Positions 35,391-44,113 of a stretch of DNA of 64,000 bases are shown in pieces. Below the pieces are notes generated by a model. The model searched no databases. It was not told the origin of the DNA and saw nothing but the letters and a program-made list of their open reading frames with translations. Both the position numbers and the translations under genes were made by a program. Each line of letters starts with the position of its first letter. Position 1 is the first letter of the stretch. The stretch covers positions 1 to 64,000 of the forward strand of contig NZ_JAUORH010000002.1 in assembly GCF_030547425.1 (NCBI RefSeq), written 5' to 3'. Source of the DNA: Tenacibaculum sp. 1_MG-2023. Its GTDB lineage: Bacteria > Bacteroidota > Bacteroidia > Flavobacteriales > Flavobacteriaceae.

Positions 35391-38117
35391 CTAGTCATTA
35401 ATTGTCCAAGAAACATAGTACATAGAACCAATTAATCCAGATCCTGGCGCAACCATATACTCGTTGCCTGTTAAGTTAGTTCCTCCTAGTTTAAACCTTG
35501 ATTTAATAGCAGGTACTCTATAGTTTATTTGCGCATCTAATACCGTTCTTGCATCTACTGTATCATCTAAGAAGCTTGACTGCCAATAGAACTCATCTTG
35601 CCATCTTAAATTCACATTAAACCCAAAGTTTTTAAACAAGTTTGGATTTCCAAACATTACTTTTACTTGATGCTCTGGAGTATTAAATCCTGCTTTAAAA
35701 GTAGGATCATCTCTTTGATCAAAAACTAATTTTGAATATGTATAGTTAGCTCCTAAGTTAAATGTCTTAAATACTTTTGTATTTACCCCAACACCTACAC
35801 CATACGAATCTACATTAGCTGATGTATTTGTATTAAGAACAAACGAAGTATAATCTCCATTATCTATTGCTGCATCAGCTTGTGCATCTGGTGTTCCATC
35901 AGCCTCTAAACCTCCGTAATTAGCCACAATAACATCTTTAAATGCTACAAAATCATTATACTGGTTGTAATAACCATTAATATCTAATTCTAATATATTT
36001 CTACTATTTAAATCGATAATACTTCTATATCCAACTTCATATGAAGTAACCTTTTCTGGTTTAATTGGATTCACATCAAGTTTAACTCTATTATTTCTTC
36101 CAACTAATGCATTTCCAAAAGCCTGTCTGCCAGTAATTTCACTAGTAGTACCATCTTGATTAACTACAATAGTAGAAAAACGATCTAGGTTTTCTTCTGA
36201 AGTACCTAAAATATACTTACTTGGTCCTGAACGTAATCCAAAGTATTGCTCTAAAGTACTTGGATTTCTAAATCCTGTTTGATAAGAAGCTCTTAAAATA
36301 TGGTTTTTTGATTCTCCTAAAGAATAATTTAATGCTACCCTTGGCGAGAAGTTTCCTTCAAAGTTTTTAGATTTATCATAACGAACAGATCCTGTAAACT
36401 TTAATCTATCATCTAAGAATTTCTTTTGAATTTGAGAATAAACCCCTATCATATCAAACTCTATACTACTATTTTCATCAGTAAATAAAGTTCCGTTTGA
36501 ATTAATATCAAATTTACGGTAAGAACCTCCTATTTGAATCTCTCCCCAACGGATAATATCTTTAAAGTTATAATTAGCATCAAAATGGTAAAAAGAAGTC
36601 TCATCTTTTAATCCTGCTCCCCCCTTGTTTATTGGAGTATTAATTACCTCTTCTAAAGCTGTTTTGAATTCAGATGATCCTGGTACAAATCTATTTCTAT
36701 TTGCAAATCTTCTTGCATCAGCATCGTTAAGAGGTGTATATCCTGGAACTGTTAATGCTCCACTATATATACCAGCGTATTCTTGATACCAATTTTGGGT
36801 TGGATTGTATTTTTCATTTAACGCAATAGCTGCGAATCGTAAATCGTGACTTTTTCCTGAGTCATTTCCTGTATAATATCCTCTTACAAAAAAGTTTCTT
36901 CCTTTAAGCTCTAACTTATACTGCTCGATAAAATATCCTTTTTGAGAGAATCTATTTGTTCCTTGATATGTATTATCTCCACGAGAAAAACGAGAGTTTA
37001 CTATAATTTCTAATGCATCATTTGCCCACGGTCTGATATGAATAGATCCATCAAATTTTAAGTTATAACCATTATAATTAGTTAAATCTTTTTCTTCGTA
37101 CCCTGTTCTACTAACATTCATAGAAGGTAACGCTGGATCCAAATCATTTAAATTAAAATTAAAATCATCACCATATACATTTACACCATCATAATCAGTG
37201 TTTGCATCTCTATCTCCATCAATAGCTGTTCCTCCAATTCCTGTGGTGTTTCTGGTATCAACTGCATGCCATTCTTCAGCAGAAAAATAAGTTAAATTAG
37301 CTTTTGCTGCAACATAATCATTGAACTTATATGCCATACGAATTCCTGCATCATAAAACGGATTGTTTCCTGCTGCTTCTTGCGACATATTACCAGTTTT
37401 GATATAAGTACTTATACCTGTATTATCAAAAGGATTTTTACTACTCATTAATAAAATACCGTTAAACGCATTTGCTCCATACAAAGCAGAAGAAGCTCCT
37501 GGAAGGATTTCAACATTTTTAACATCTAAATCTGAAAGCCCCATAATATTTCCTGCTGAGAAATTCAACGCTGGTATTGATGTTTCTACTCCATCAACTA
37601 ACTGTACAAATCGAGTATTATCGAAAGTAGAAAAACCACGAGAGTTTACAGATTTAAATCCGTAATTTGCTTCACGTGATTCAATTCCTTTTAAGTTTGC
37701 TAATCCGTCATAAAATGAAATTGATGTATTTCTTTTAACATCAATGACTCCCATTCTTTCAATAGTTACTGGAGATTCAATAACTCGTTCAGGAGATCGA
37801 GATGCTGAAATTACAACTTCATCTAGTGCTACACTTTCTTTTAAAATTACATTTACTTCTTGATCTAATGAAGTAATCTCAATTATTTCCGTTTTATACC
37901 CAAAAGCAGAAACTTGCATAGTTATAGGGTAAGTTGACTTAACTTGTAAGCTGAAATTTCCTTCAAAATCAGAGGTTGCCCTAGCTTCTCCAGAAAGAAT
38001 TACTGCATTTGGAAAAGGCTCCAAGTATTCGTCGTAAACTTTTCCATTTACTGTAGTTTGTGCATAAATAGACATACTACACACTACCAAAACTAAGGAT
38101 AGTAGTTTTTTAAACAT
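35391..38117 (-). CDS. TonB-dependent receptor, unknown substrate
   Basis: This 908-aa outer-membrane receptor has a signal peptide (to about residue 19), a carboxypeptidase-regulatory-like domain (VNGKVYDEYLEPFPNAVILSG, about 22-100), a plug (about 110-225, with SRGFSTFDNTRFVQLVDGVETSIPALNF-type sequence and LPGASSALYGANAFNGILLM) and a barrel. The last residues, YYVSWTIND, do not end in the usual aromatic. No SusD partner follows, so glycan uptake is unlikely, and the substrate is open. It is last in a unit behind two TonB-like genes; a 45-bp gap precedes it. Confidence 0.88.
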   Translation of the reverse strand: MFKKLLSLVLVVCSMSIYAQTTVNGKVYDEYLEPFPNAVILSGEARATSDFEGNFSLQVKSTYPITMQVSAFGYKTEIIEITSLDQEVNVILKESVALDEVVISASRSPERVIESPVTIERMGVIDVKRNTSISFYDGLANLKGIESREANYGFKSVNSRGFSTFDNTRFVQLVDGVETSIPALNFSAGNIMGLSDLDVKNVEILPGASSALYGANAFNGILLMSSKNPFDNTGISTYIKTGNMSQEAAGNNPFYDAGIRMAYKFNDYVAAKANLTYFSAEEWHAVDTRNTTGIGGTAIDGDRDANTDYDGVNVYGDDFNFNLNDLDPALPSMNVSRTGYEEKDLTNYNGYNLKFDGSIHIRPWANDALEIIVNSRFSRGDNTYQGTNRFSQKGYFIEQYKLELKGRNFFVRGYYTGNDSGKSHDLRFAAIALNEKYNPTQNWYQEYAGIYSGALTVPGYTPLNDADARRFANRNRFVPGSSEFKTALEEVINTPINKGGAGLKDETSFYHFDANYNFKDIIRWGEIQIGGSYRKFDINSNGTLFTDENSSIEFDMIGVYSQIQKKFLDDRLKFTGSVRYDKSKNFEGNFSPRVALNYSLGESKNHILRASYQTGFRNPSTLEQYFGLRSGPSKYILGTSEENLDRFSTIVVNQDGTTSEITGRQAFGNALVGRNNRVKLDVNPIKPEKVTSYEVGYRSIIDLNSRNILELDINGYYNQYNDFVAFKDVIVANYGGLEADGTPDAQADAAIDNGDYTSFVLNTNTSANVDSYGVGVGVNTKVFKTFNLGANYTYSKLVFDQRDDPTFKAGFNTPEHQVKVMFGNPNLFKNFGFNVNLRWQDEFYWQSSFLDDTVDARTVLDAQINYRVPAIKSRFKLGGTNLTGNEYMVAPGSGLIGSMYYVSWTIND

Positions 38118-38162
38118 AATGTTTATTTTTAATTGATTTGTATTAAGTTACTTGTGATTTAT

Positions 38163-38894
38163 TTACTCATCAAGAGCAAACATAATAGGAAATCCGTATT
38201 TTACTGAAGTTTGATCTCCTGACTTTTTAGCAGGTATAAACTGTGGTAGTTGAGATACTACTCGAACAGCTTCATTGTTTAGTAATCCACCATTTTTAGG
38301 CCCTAAGGTTTTAATATTCTTAACCTGACCATTCTTGTCAATAATAAAGCGTACCCAAACTTCTCCTTGAATAGATTCTTTTACCGCTTGACTAGGGTAT
38401 TTGAAATGTTTTTGAATATGCTTTACCATTTCAACATTAAAACAATCTAACCTTTCATTTTTCTTTGCTTTTTTGCATGCAGAAAACAAAGGTATTCTAT
38501 CAACTGTAGTAAATTTTTCAGCTTTTCTTACTTCTTCTGCTGATAGTTTACTTGTTATATCTTCAAGATTGTTCTTTAAAGTTAACGATTGGTTTAATTC
38601 TGTTTGGTTAGTTGTACCCTCTACTGCTGCTGTTCCAGCTCCTGACAATTCAGCAGCATTTGAAACCGCTTTCTTTTTTGAGATTTCTCTCTTTTTTAAA
38701 TACCTTCTATTAGCCGATACTTTTACAGAAATTTGTCGTGTCCCTTTGTTCTTTTTACTTTTTGGGGCTATAGTACATTTTGTAATACTGTTTAAGTCTA
38801 AAGACTCTTCTGGAGTTTCACATACTTCACGTTGTGATACAACATTCGTAGCATAAAAACAAAATATTGTTATTACTAAAATAACTTTTCTCAT
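38163..38894 (-). CDS. Secreted TonB C-terminal-domain protein
   Basis: This protein has a cleavable-looking signal (KVILVITIFCFYATNVVSQ), a Ser/Lys/Ala-rich middle, and a TonB C-terminal domain from about residue 160 (VKHIQKHFKYPSQAVKESIQ ... VWVRFIIDKNGQVKNIKTLG). No proline-rich periplasm-spanning linker is seen, unlike classical TonB. I prefer ATG 38894 because it places the signal at the very N-terminus; ATG 38912 is possible. Adjacent to a TonB-dependent receptor, it may serve as a specialised transducer or a soluble partner. Confidence 0.72.
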   Translation of the reverse strand: MRKVILVITIFCFYATNVVSQREVCETPEESLDLNSITKCTIAPKSKKNKGTRQISVKVSANRRYLKKREISKKKAVSNAAELSGAGTAAVEGTTNQTELNQSLTLKNNLEDITSKLSAEEVRKAEKFTTVDRIPLFSACKKAKKNERLDCFNVEMVKHIQKHFKYPSQAVKESIQGEVWVRFIIDKNGQVKNIKTLGPKNGGLLNNEAVRVVSQLPQFIPAKKSGDQTSVKYGFPIMFALDE

Positions 38895-39005
38895 ACCTAA
38901 GGGGTTTAACATTTTTCCAATAAACTAATTCTAAGTTTTTATTTGTGAAAAATATGGCGTGCAAAGGTATTCTTTTTTTTATAGAAATTAAATTATTTTA
39001 ACACT

Positions 39006-39710
39006 CTAATCTTCAGAGCTATTTAAGCTAAAATTCATGGGAAAACTATACGCTACTTTTGTGTTTTTACCTTGCTGTTTTCCTGGAGTAAAATTAGGTA
39101 GTAATAACACAATTCTTTTAGCTTCTTCTTTTAAGAGTTCATGTACATCTACTCCTTCCGTTTTAATATCTGTTACCTTACCAGCTTCGTCAATTACAAA
39201 GCTTACTAGTACCTCTCCCTCTATCCCCTTATCTAAGGCTTCATTTGGATATACCAATGTATTAATTATATGATTTTGCATTTCATAATTAAAACAATCT
39301 ACCTTATCTATTAAAGGATTTGTACACGACAAAAACACAGGAATTTCATCAACCACATCAAAAGAAACAGCTTTTTTCTTTATTACTTTTGTAATTGGAG
39401 TAATATTGTACAAACGGCACATCGCTAAATCATTAGTTATTTTCATCAACTTAACTTGATTTGCTTTTATATCATTAGCTAAGCTAATAACTTTTTCAAA
39501 GTAAACACGTTTTCTTAAGTGTCTTCTACTAGAGATTGTAGTTACAACAGGAGTTCCCTCATCATTCTTATCTACCTTTTTTTCTATTAAACATTTATCA
39601 ACTATGTTTACATCTACTGAATGAGGATTTTCAGATGTACACTTCTCTTGTGCTGTAGCAAATTGAAAACCACAACACATTAACAAGAGTATAATTATAT
39701 TTTTCATCAT
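39006..39710 (-). CDS. Secreted TonB C-terminal-domain protein, second paralogue
   Basis: This 234-aa protein has a signal peptide (IIILLLMCCGFQFATAQ) and a C-terminal TonB domain (MQNHIINTLVYPNEALDKGIEGEVLVSFVIDEAGKVTDIK) like its downstream neighbour. Both share N-terminal features after the signal: a CE or CT start, 'Sxxxxx..KC', and 'RRHLRKR/RRYLKKR'. They are paralogues from a tandem duplication. It is the first gene of this leftward unit, with about 110 bp to the next start. Confidence 0.72.
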   Translation of the reverse strand: MMKNIIILLLMCCGFQFATAQEKCTSENPHSVDVNIVDKCLIEKKVDKNDEGTPVVTTISSRRHLRKRVYFEKVISLANDIKANQVKLMKITNDLAMCRLYNITPITKVIKKKAVSFDVVDEIPVFLSCTNPLIDKVDCFNYEMQNHIINTLVYPNEALDKGIEGEVLVSFVIDEAGKVTDIKTEGVDVHELLKEEAKRIVLLLPNFTPGKQQGKNTKVAYSFPMNFSLNSSED

Positions 39711-40077
39711 GATCTATTCAGATTAACACATGGTAACTCAAAAAAAAGTGGTCATTTCATATAGCTTTAAATTTCTGCACTTAAAACTTTATGAATACTT
39801 GTTAAGTTGGCTGGTTAAATAAAATTGAATTACTAGAGTAAAAGTTATACTTTCTTATTAGCTGATTGATCTAAATAAAATCGTCTAGATTTTGTTTGTG
39901 AAGTTTTATTATTTTTCATTTTCAGGGGGATAAAATGGTTAAAAACATTAATTTACAATCCTTTATAAAACATAGAAAAAACTATGTTAGGGGTTATAAA
40001 TATAACAAAAAAGAACTTAAAATTATAATTCTTTAAGCTATTTTTAAGTTATTGTTGTGTTTTTATACTGTAAAAAA
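39711..40077. other. AT-rich gap with a weak small-ORF candidate
   Basis: These 367 bp carry no clear gene. A hairpin aacatag/ctatgtt lies near 39969-39990. A plus-strand frame 39935-40036 (33 aa, MVKNINLQSFIKHRKNYVRG onward) is preceded by aggggg about 7 bp ahead, but has no recognised relatives. The promoter of the leftward TonB unit should lie near the left end. Confidence 0.35.
39935..40036 (+). CDS. Possible small basic peptide, 33 aa
   Basis: An ATG follows a strong purine stretch (caggggga) and opens a 33-codon frame rich in Lys, Asn and Ile, ending IIIL. Such a composition is expected by chance in AT-rich DNA, and only the ribosome-binding-like stretch speaks for it. Confidence 0.18.
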   Translation: MVKNINLQSFIKHRKNYVRGYKYNKKELKIIIL

Positions 40078-41277
40078 CTAATACTCTTGATATAAGAAAT
40101 CATTATAAGGAAAACGTTGAATATGTATTTTCTTTACTTCTTCATACGCTTTCTCTTTAAAATTTTCTAAATTATCTTTATTCAAGGCTGAAATAAAAAT
40201 GCTTTCAGTTTCTAAGTCATTCATCCACGTTCTTTTCCAATCTTCTAGTGTATAATGCTCTTTTGTTTTTTCTGTAATTAAATCATCTTCATCAATAGTT
40301 TCATGGGTATACGCATCTATTTTATTAAACACCATAACCGTAGGCTTGTCTTTACTATCAATTTCATCCAAAATCTTATTTACAGAAGCTATATGATCTT
40401 CAAAATTTGGGTGTGATATATCTACGACATGTAATAATAAATCGGCTTCACGTACTTCATCTAAGGTAGATTTAAATGACTCTACCAGCTGAGTTGGTAA
40501 TTTTCTAATAAACCCAACAGTATCCGTCATTAAAAAAGGAATATTCTTTATAACTACTTTTCTAACTGTAGTATCAAGCGTTGCAAATAACTTGTTTTCT
40601 GCAAAGACCTCACTTTTACTAACTACATTCATCAAGGTAGATTTTCCAACATTGGTATACCCAACTAAAGCAACACGCACCATTTTTCCACGGTTTTTAC
40701 GTTGTACTGACATTTGTTTGTCAATAGTTGTTAATTTCTTTTTTAACAAAGATATTTTATCACGAATAATACGACGGTCAGTTTCTATTTCTGTTTCCCC
40801 TGGACCACGCATACCTATCCCTCCTTTTTGCTTATCAAGGTGTGTCCACATTCGTGTTAATCGAGGTAATAAATATTGATATTGTGCTAACTCAACCTGT
40901 GCTTTTGCTGAACTTGTCTGCGCTCTACTAGCAAAAATATCAAGAATTAAGTTGGTTCTATCTAAAATCTTACAGTCTAGATAACGTTCAATATTTCTAA
41001 GTTGTGCTGGCGATAGTTCGTCATCAAAAATGGCTGTTCCTATTTCATTGGACTCTATATACGCTTTTACATCTTCTAGCTTCCCTGTTCCTATAAACGT
41101 TTTTGGATGTGGTTTATCTAGTTTTTGAACAAATCGTTTCACAGCTACTCCTCCAGCTGTAAGTGTCAAAAACTCTAGTTCATCCAAATATTCTTCTGAT
41201 TGCTTTTCATCTTGATGTTGGGTTATAATACCTATTAAAACCGTTTTTTCTGATATGGCTTCTCGTGTTTCTATCAT
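40078..41277 (-). CDS. hflX: GTPase HflX
   Basis: This 399-aa ribosome-associated GTPase rescues or splits stalled ribosomes. The N-terminal HflX domain has FIGTGKLEDVKAYIES and FDDELSPAQLRNIE, then a coiled linker with KQKGGIGMRGPGETEIETDRR. The G domain has G1 GYTNVGKSTLMN, G3 DTVGFIRKLP, and G4 VFNKIDAY. I place the start at ATG 41277 (MIETREAI) because the frame's first ATG, 41286, lies inside a TACTTTTG promoter-like box at 41284-41291. If that box is the promoter the mRNA is nearly leaderless. Confidence 0.94.
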   Translation of the reverse strand: MIETREAISEKTVLIGIITQHQDEKQSEEYLDELEFLTLTAGGVAVKRFVQKLDKPHPKTFIGTGKLEDVKAYIESNEIGTAIFDDELSPAQLRNIERYLDCKILDRTNLILDIFASRAQTSSAKAQVELAQYQYLLPRLTRMWTHLDKQKGGIGMRGPGETEIETDRRIIRDKISLLKKKLTTIDKQMSVQRKNRGKMVRVALVGYTNVGKSTLMNVVSKSEVFAENKLFATLDTTVRKVVIKNIPFLMTDTVGFIRKLPTQLVESFKSTLDEVREADLLLHVVDISHPNFEDHIASVNKILDEIDSKDKPTVMVFNKIDAYTHETIDEDDLITEKTKEHYTLEDWKRTWMNDLETESIFISALNKDNLENFKEKAYEEVKKIHIQRFPYNDFLYQEY

Positions 41278-41283
41278 ACCTTG

Positions 41284-41291
41284 CAAAAGTA
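41284..41291 (-). promoter_or_regulatory. Minus-7-like box directly before hflX
   Basis: The minus strand reads TACTTTTG ending about 6 bp from the ATG at 41277. No minus-33 element is evident. It is used here mainly to decide the start codon. Confidence 0.4.
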
Positions 41292-41339
41292 CAAATTTAT
41301 CAACGTATGTTGTTTAACTTTCTTATCGTATTAAAATCG

Positions 41340-41903
41340 CTATAATAGCTTTTTTACTGTGCTTTTCAATACTGGTAAAACATCTTTTTCAAACCATCGG
41401 TTTTTGGTTAACCAAAATCGGTTTCTTGGTGATGGATGCGGTAATACAAAATAGTTAGGCAAGTATTCTTCAAAAGTGTTCACTGTTTCTGTGAGTGTTC
41501 TTTTTGTTTTTTCTTTTAAGTAATAGTTTTGTGCATACATTCCTATTAAAATAATCAATTTAACTTCTGATATTTCTTTTAATAGAGGCTGATGCCATTG
41601 TGGTGCACACTCTTTTCTTGGCGGTAAGTCTCCTGTTTTCCCTTTTCCTGGGTAACAAAAACCCATTGGAATTATTCCAAAGTTATTTGTATTATAGAAC
41701 TCCTCATCAGTAACATTTAACCATTTTCTAAGCTGCTTACCGCTGGCATCATCCCAAGGGATTCCTGATTGATGCACTTTGGTTCCTGGTGCTTGACCTA
41801 CAATAATAATTTTTGACTTTTTACTAGCAAAAGCTACAGGGTTGGGCTCTATGTGTTCCTCACAAATTTTACATTCCTTTATTTTTCGTAAAAGATTCTC
41901 CAC
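41340..41903 (-). CDS. Uracil-DNA glycosylase superfamily protein
   Basis: This 187-aa protein shows the first UDG motif as IIVGQAPGTKVHQSGIPWDD (about residues 33-52) and the second as LPHPSPRNRFW near residue 155. Four Cys residues, two in CKICEE at the N-terminus and two in FCYPGKGKTGDLPPRKEC, could hold a metal or Fe-S cluster as in family 4 enzymes. It would remove uracil or a related base from DNA, but the exact subfamily cannot be fixed. It is monocistronic with its own upstream terminator hairpin region. Confidence 0.8.
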   Translation of the reverse strand: MENLLRKIKECKICEEHIEPNPVAFASKKSKIIIVGQAPGTKVHQSGIPWDDASGKQLRKWLNVTDEEFYNTNNFGIIPMGFCYPGKGKTGDLPPRKECAPQWHQPLLKEISEVKLIILIGMYAQNYYLKEKTKRTLTETVNTFEEYLPNYFVLPHPSPRNRFWLTKNRWFEKDVLPVLKSTVKKLL

Positions 41904-41927
41904 ACCGTAAAGTTACTATTTATGTAT

Positions 41928-41968
41928 AAAAAAACACTCGATTACATTGTAAAACGAGTGTTTTTTTT
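41928..41968. terminator. Intrinsic terminator
   Basis: aaaaacactcg and cgagtgttttt form a 10-bp stem around a 14-nt loop, followed on both sides by A or T tracts. On the minus strand it terminates the small ORF at 41989-42093. Confidence 0.85.
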
Positions 41969-41988
41969 AACTTTAATTATTGTAAATC

Positions 41989-42093
41989 TTAATTATTGAT
42001 TGCATAGCTTGCGGCATTACCTAAATCTGATAAAAACATTAAAAAAGATTTCATTAATTTTTTTCCCTTTTTGATTAGTAGTTCTTTTTTCAT
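41989..42093 (-). CDS. Small ORF, 34-aa basic peptide
   Basis: ATG at 42091-42093 opens a 34-codon frame starting MKKELLIKKGKKLMKSFLMF and ending SYAINN, with TAA at 41989-41991. The first half is strongly basic, then a hydrophobic stretch MKSFLMFLSDLGNAA follows. A strong terminator lies 21 bp downstream, and a 12-bp inverted repeat lies about 70-120 bp upstream, so a discrete small transcription unit is plausible. No related peptide is known to me. Confidence 0.4.
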   Translation of the reverse strand: MKKELLIKKGKKLMKSFLMFLSDLGNAASYAINN

Positions 42094-42163
42094 TCTTCTA
42101 GTTATTTTATTAATTTCCGTGTGGTAAAATTAATACACAACTACTTGATAGTTAAAAGGTTTT

Positions 42164-42216
42164 TTACCCTTTTCAGTCTATTTAAACCACTCTTTTTCAA
42201 TCAGTGAAAAGGGTAA
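42164..42216. repeat. Perfect 12-bp inverted repeat, possible operator
   Basis: ttacccttttca at 42164-42175 faces tgaaaagggtaa at 42205-42216, with 29 bp between. A third related stretch, aaaaggt, lies at 42154-42160. The spacing places arms about three helix turns apart (40-41 bp centre to centre), consistent with a dimer or tetramer protein binding site upstream of the small ORF. Confidence 0.55.
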
Positions 42217-42330
42217 TTAAAATTTCAGTAATTATAGAAAAAACCACCTCTACTACTATAAAAGGTGTTTTAATTTGGAAGAAAATCAAAGTAGATCTAT
42301 TCCTTTTTTAGGAATATAGAATAGCTCTTT
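42217..42330. other. AT-rich spacer with a weak hairpin
   Basis: aaaaccacct and aggtgtttt near 42240-42275 could form a hairpin that ends transcription of the leftward gene at 42331. No gene is seen. Confidence 0.35.
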
Positions 42331-42690
42331 TTAAAACTTTATAAAATCATCGAAAGCAATGTAGTAAGGTTTGTCTTTAAAAACAGGTAAATCAACACTT
42401 TCAGCATTTGCTATTCCTACACCTGCATACCAAACATTAGCGTTTTGTTTTTCGGCATGTTTTTTAAATGTTTCCATCCACAACACATCATATTCTTGTG
42501 GCGATTGTATATTATTTGTCGTTTTTACCAATACAAAAATGGTAGGCTCTCCTTTTTTATACAATACGAACTGTGGATGCTTTTTCAACTCACTATTAAC
42601 AGCAATAAACTCATACCCCATTTCTTGTAGTTTTGTACCTACGATATTCATCCCTAAATTATGAAGTTCTTGTTCTGTAAGTGCTTGCAT
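42331..42690 (-). CDS. Uncharacterised 119-aa protein
   Basis: This small soluble protein has an N-terminal helix (LTEQELHNLGMNIVGTKLQEMG) followed by strands FIAVNSELKKHPQFVLYKKG and EPTIFVLVKTTNNI, and later VWYAGVGIAN. The order helix-strand-strand with E-x6-K resembles a PD-(D/E)XK nuclease core, but key acidic residues are not clear, so this is only a suggestion. Its start ATG overlaps the TAA of the upstream helicase gene (TAATG), so it is probably translationally coupled. Similar proteins in related genomes have been labelled after NADH-quinone reductase, which I see no support for. Confidence 0.72.
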   Translation of the reverse strand: MQALTEQELHNLGMNIVGTKLQEMGYEFIAVNSELKKHPQFVLYKKGEPTIFVLVKTTNNIQSPQEYDVLWMETFKKHAEKQNANVWYAGVGIANAESVDLPVFKDKPYYIAFDDFIKF

Positions 42691-44045
42691 TATTTTTTCT
42701 TATTGCGTTTGTTATAGTTTTTATCACCTCTTGTTTTAGGCTTTTTATACTTCTTCGCAATTTCTCTTCGGTATGAACCTCCTTGATTTGTTTTTTTATT
42801 CTTTTCTTTTTTCTCGTGAAAAGCGGGCCCTGGAATATACTCTTGAGACGTTCTATTCTTATTAACTTCTCCACCTTCTTTTGGACGCTCTTCTTCTGTT
42901 AGCTCTTTTGAGATTTCAACCTGCTCTGGAATTTCTAACTTCGGAATCTCATAATCCATCAATTCCTCAATTCGTTGTTTAGCTTCCTGTTCTTTTTCTG
43001 TCGCAAATAAAATGGCTTTTCCTTCACGCTCAGCACGACCAGTACGACCTATTCTATGCATATAATTTTCAGGAAAATGTGGTGCATTAAAATTAACCAC
43101 ATGCGTAACCCCTTCTAAATCAAGTCCACGCGCTATAACATCAGTAGCAATTAAAATTCGTTTTTCTCCTTGATTAAACTGCTCAATAGAGCGTAAACGA
43201 TAGTTCTGCGTTTTGTTTGAGTGAATAACACAAGCTTGAGACGGATATTCTTCTGCAACACAATCAAACAACCTATCTGCATTTCGTTTATTTGGCGCAA
43301 ACACCAATACCTTACTAAACTCAGATTTATCAAATAATAAATAGTTTAACAGGTTAACTTTTGTATAAAAATTTGGAACATCATAACTTGTTTGCTGAAT
43401 GTTATCTAATGGTGTTCCACTCACTGCTATCGCTATTTTATGCGGCGCAATAAAAAAATCATCAATTAATGCCTCTACATCTTCTGTCATCGTTGCTGAA
43501 AACATGATATTTTGACGTCGTTGTGGCAATAAATCGAAAATGTTTAATAATTGAAAACGGAATCCTAAATCGAGCATCACATCTACTTCATCAATTACCA
43601 ACTTCTGAATAGATTTTAGCTTCAACACTTTACTTAATGCTAAGTCATATAAACGCCCAGGTGTAGCAACAATAATATCTGAACCTTGCATTACTGCTTC
43701 TTTATGACGGTTTAAGTTTACACCTCCGTAAACTCCAATAGCTCGTAGTGTTATATATTTTGATAGCTTTTCAATTTCTTCAACAACTTGTACTACCAAC
43801 TCACGAGTAGGTACTAAAATTAACACTCTTGGATGTTGTTGTTTAGAAAACTTTAAATCGCGTAATATTGGCAATAAGTACCCAAAGGTTTTACCAGTAC
43901 CAGTTTGCGCAATACCAACCACGTCTTTTCCTGATCGGATTACAGGAAATGCTTGTTCTTGAATAGGTGTTGGATGTACAAAACCTAATTCTTCAATTGA
44001 ATTTCGTAGTGGATTTGATAAGTCTAAATCTTGAAAAGTTGTCAT
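42690..44045 (-). CDS. DEAD-box RNA helicase with DEVD motif II
   Basis: From ATG 44045 this is a 451-aa helicase: Q motif PTPIQEQAFPVI, motif I AQTGTGKT, PTRELV, motif II as VIDEVDVML (DEVD rather than DEAD), SAT in FSATMTED, and motifs V-VI with ATDVIARGLDLEGV and HRIGRTGRA. A basic Lys/Arg/Asn-rich tail of about 70 residues is likely to bind RNA. The frame extends to 44072, but that upstream start overlaps the promoter box CAAAGGTA at 44062-44069, so the shorter start is chosen. It overlaps the next gene at TAATG. Confidence 0.93.
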   Translation of the reverse strand: MTTFQDLDLSNPLRNSIEELGFVHPTPIQEQAFPVIRSGKDVVGIAQTGTGKTFGYLLPILRDLKFSKQQHPRVLILVPTRELVVQVVEEIEKLSKYITLRAIGVYGGVNLNRHKEAVMQGSDIIVATPGRLYDLALSKVLKLKSIQKLVIDEVDVMLDLGFRFQLLNIFDLLPQRRQNIMFSATMTEDVEALIDDFFIAPHKIAIAVSGTPLDNIQQTSYDVPNFYTKVNLLNYLLFDKSEFSKVLVFAPNKRNADRLFDCVAEEYPSQACVIHSNKTQNYRLRSIEQFNQGEKRILIATDVIARGLDLEGVTHVVNFNAPHFPENYMHRIGRTGRAEREGKAILFATEKEQEAKQRIEELMDYEIPKLEIPEQVEISKELTEEERPKEGGEVNKNRTSQEYIPGPAFHEKKEKNKKTNQGGSYRREIAKKYKKPKTRGDKNYNKRNKKK

Positions 44046-44061
44046 TAACAATAATTTGATG

Positions 44062-44069
44062 CAAAGGTA
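44062..44069 (-). promoter_or_regulatory. Minus-7 promoter box of the helicase gene
   Basis: The minus strand reads TACCTTTG, 16 bp before ATG 44045. It excludes the longer start at 44072. Confidence 0.55.
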
Positions 44070-44113
44070 CAACCAATATTTTGTATATTTAAAGGAGTTA
44101 ATTCTTTTTGATT

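Noticed and set aside
38473..38856. 127-codon plus-strand frame opposite the TonB-like gene
   Set aside because: Antisense shadow; the minus-strand frame has signal peptide and TonB domain.
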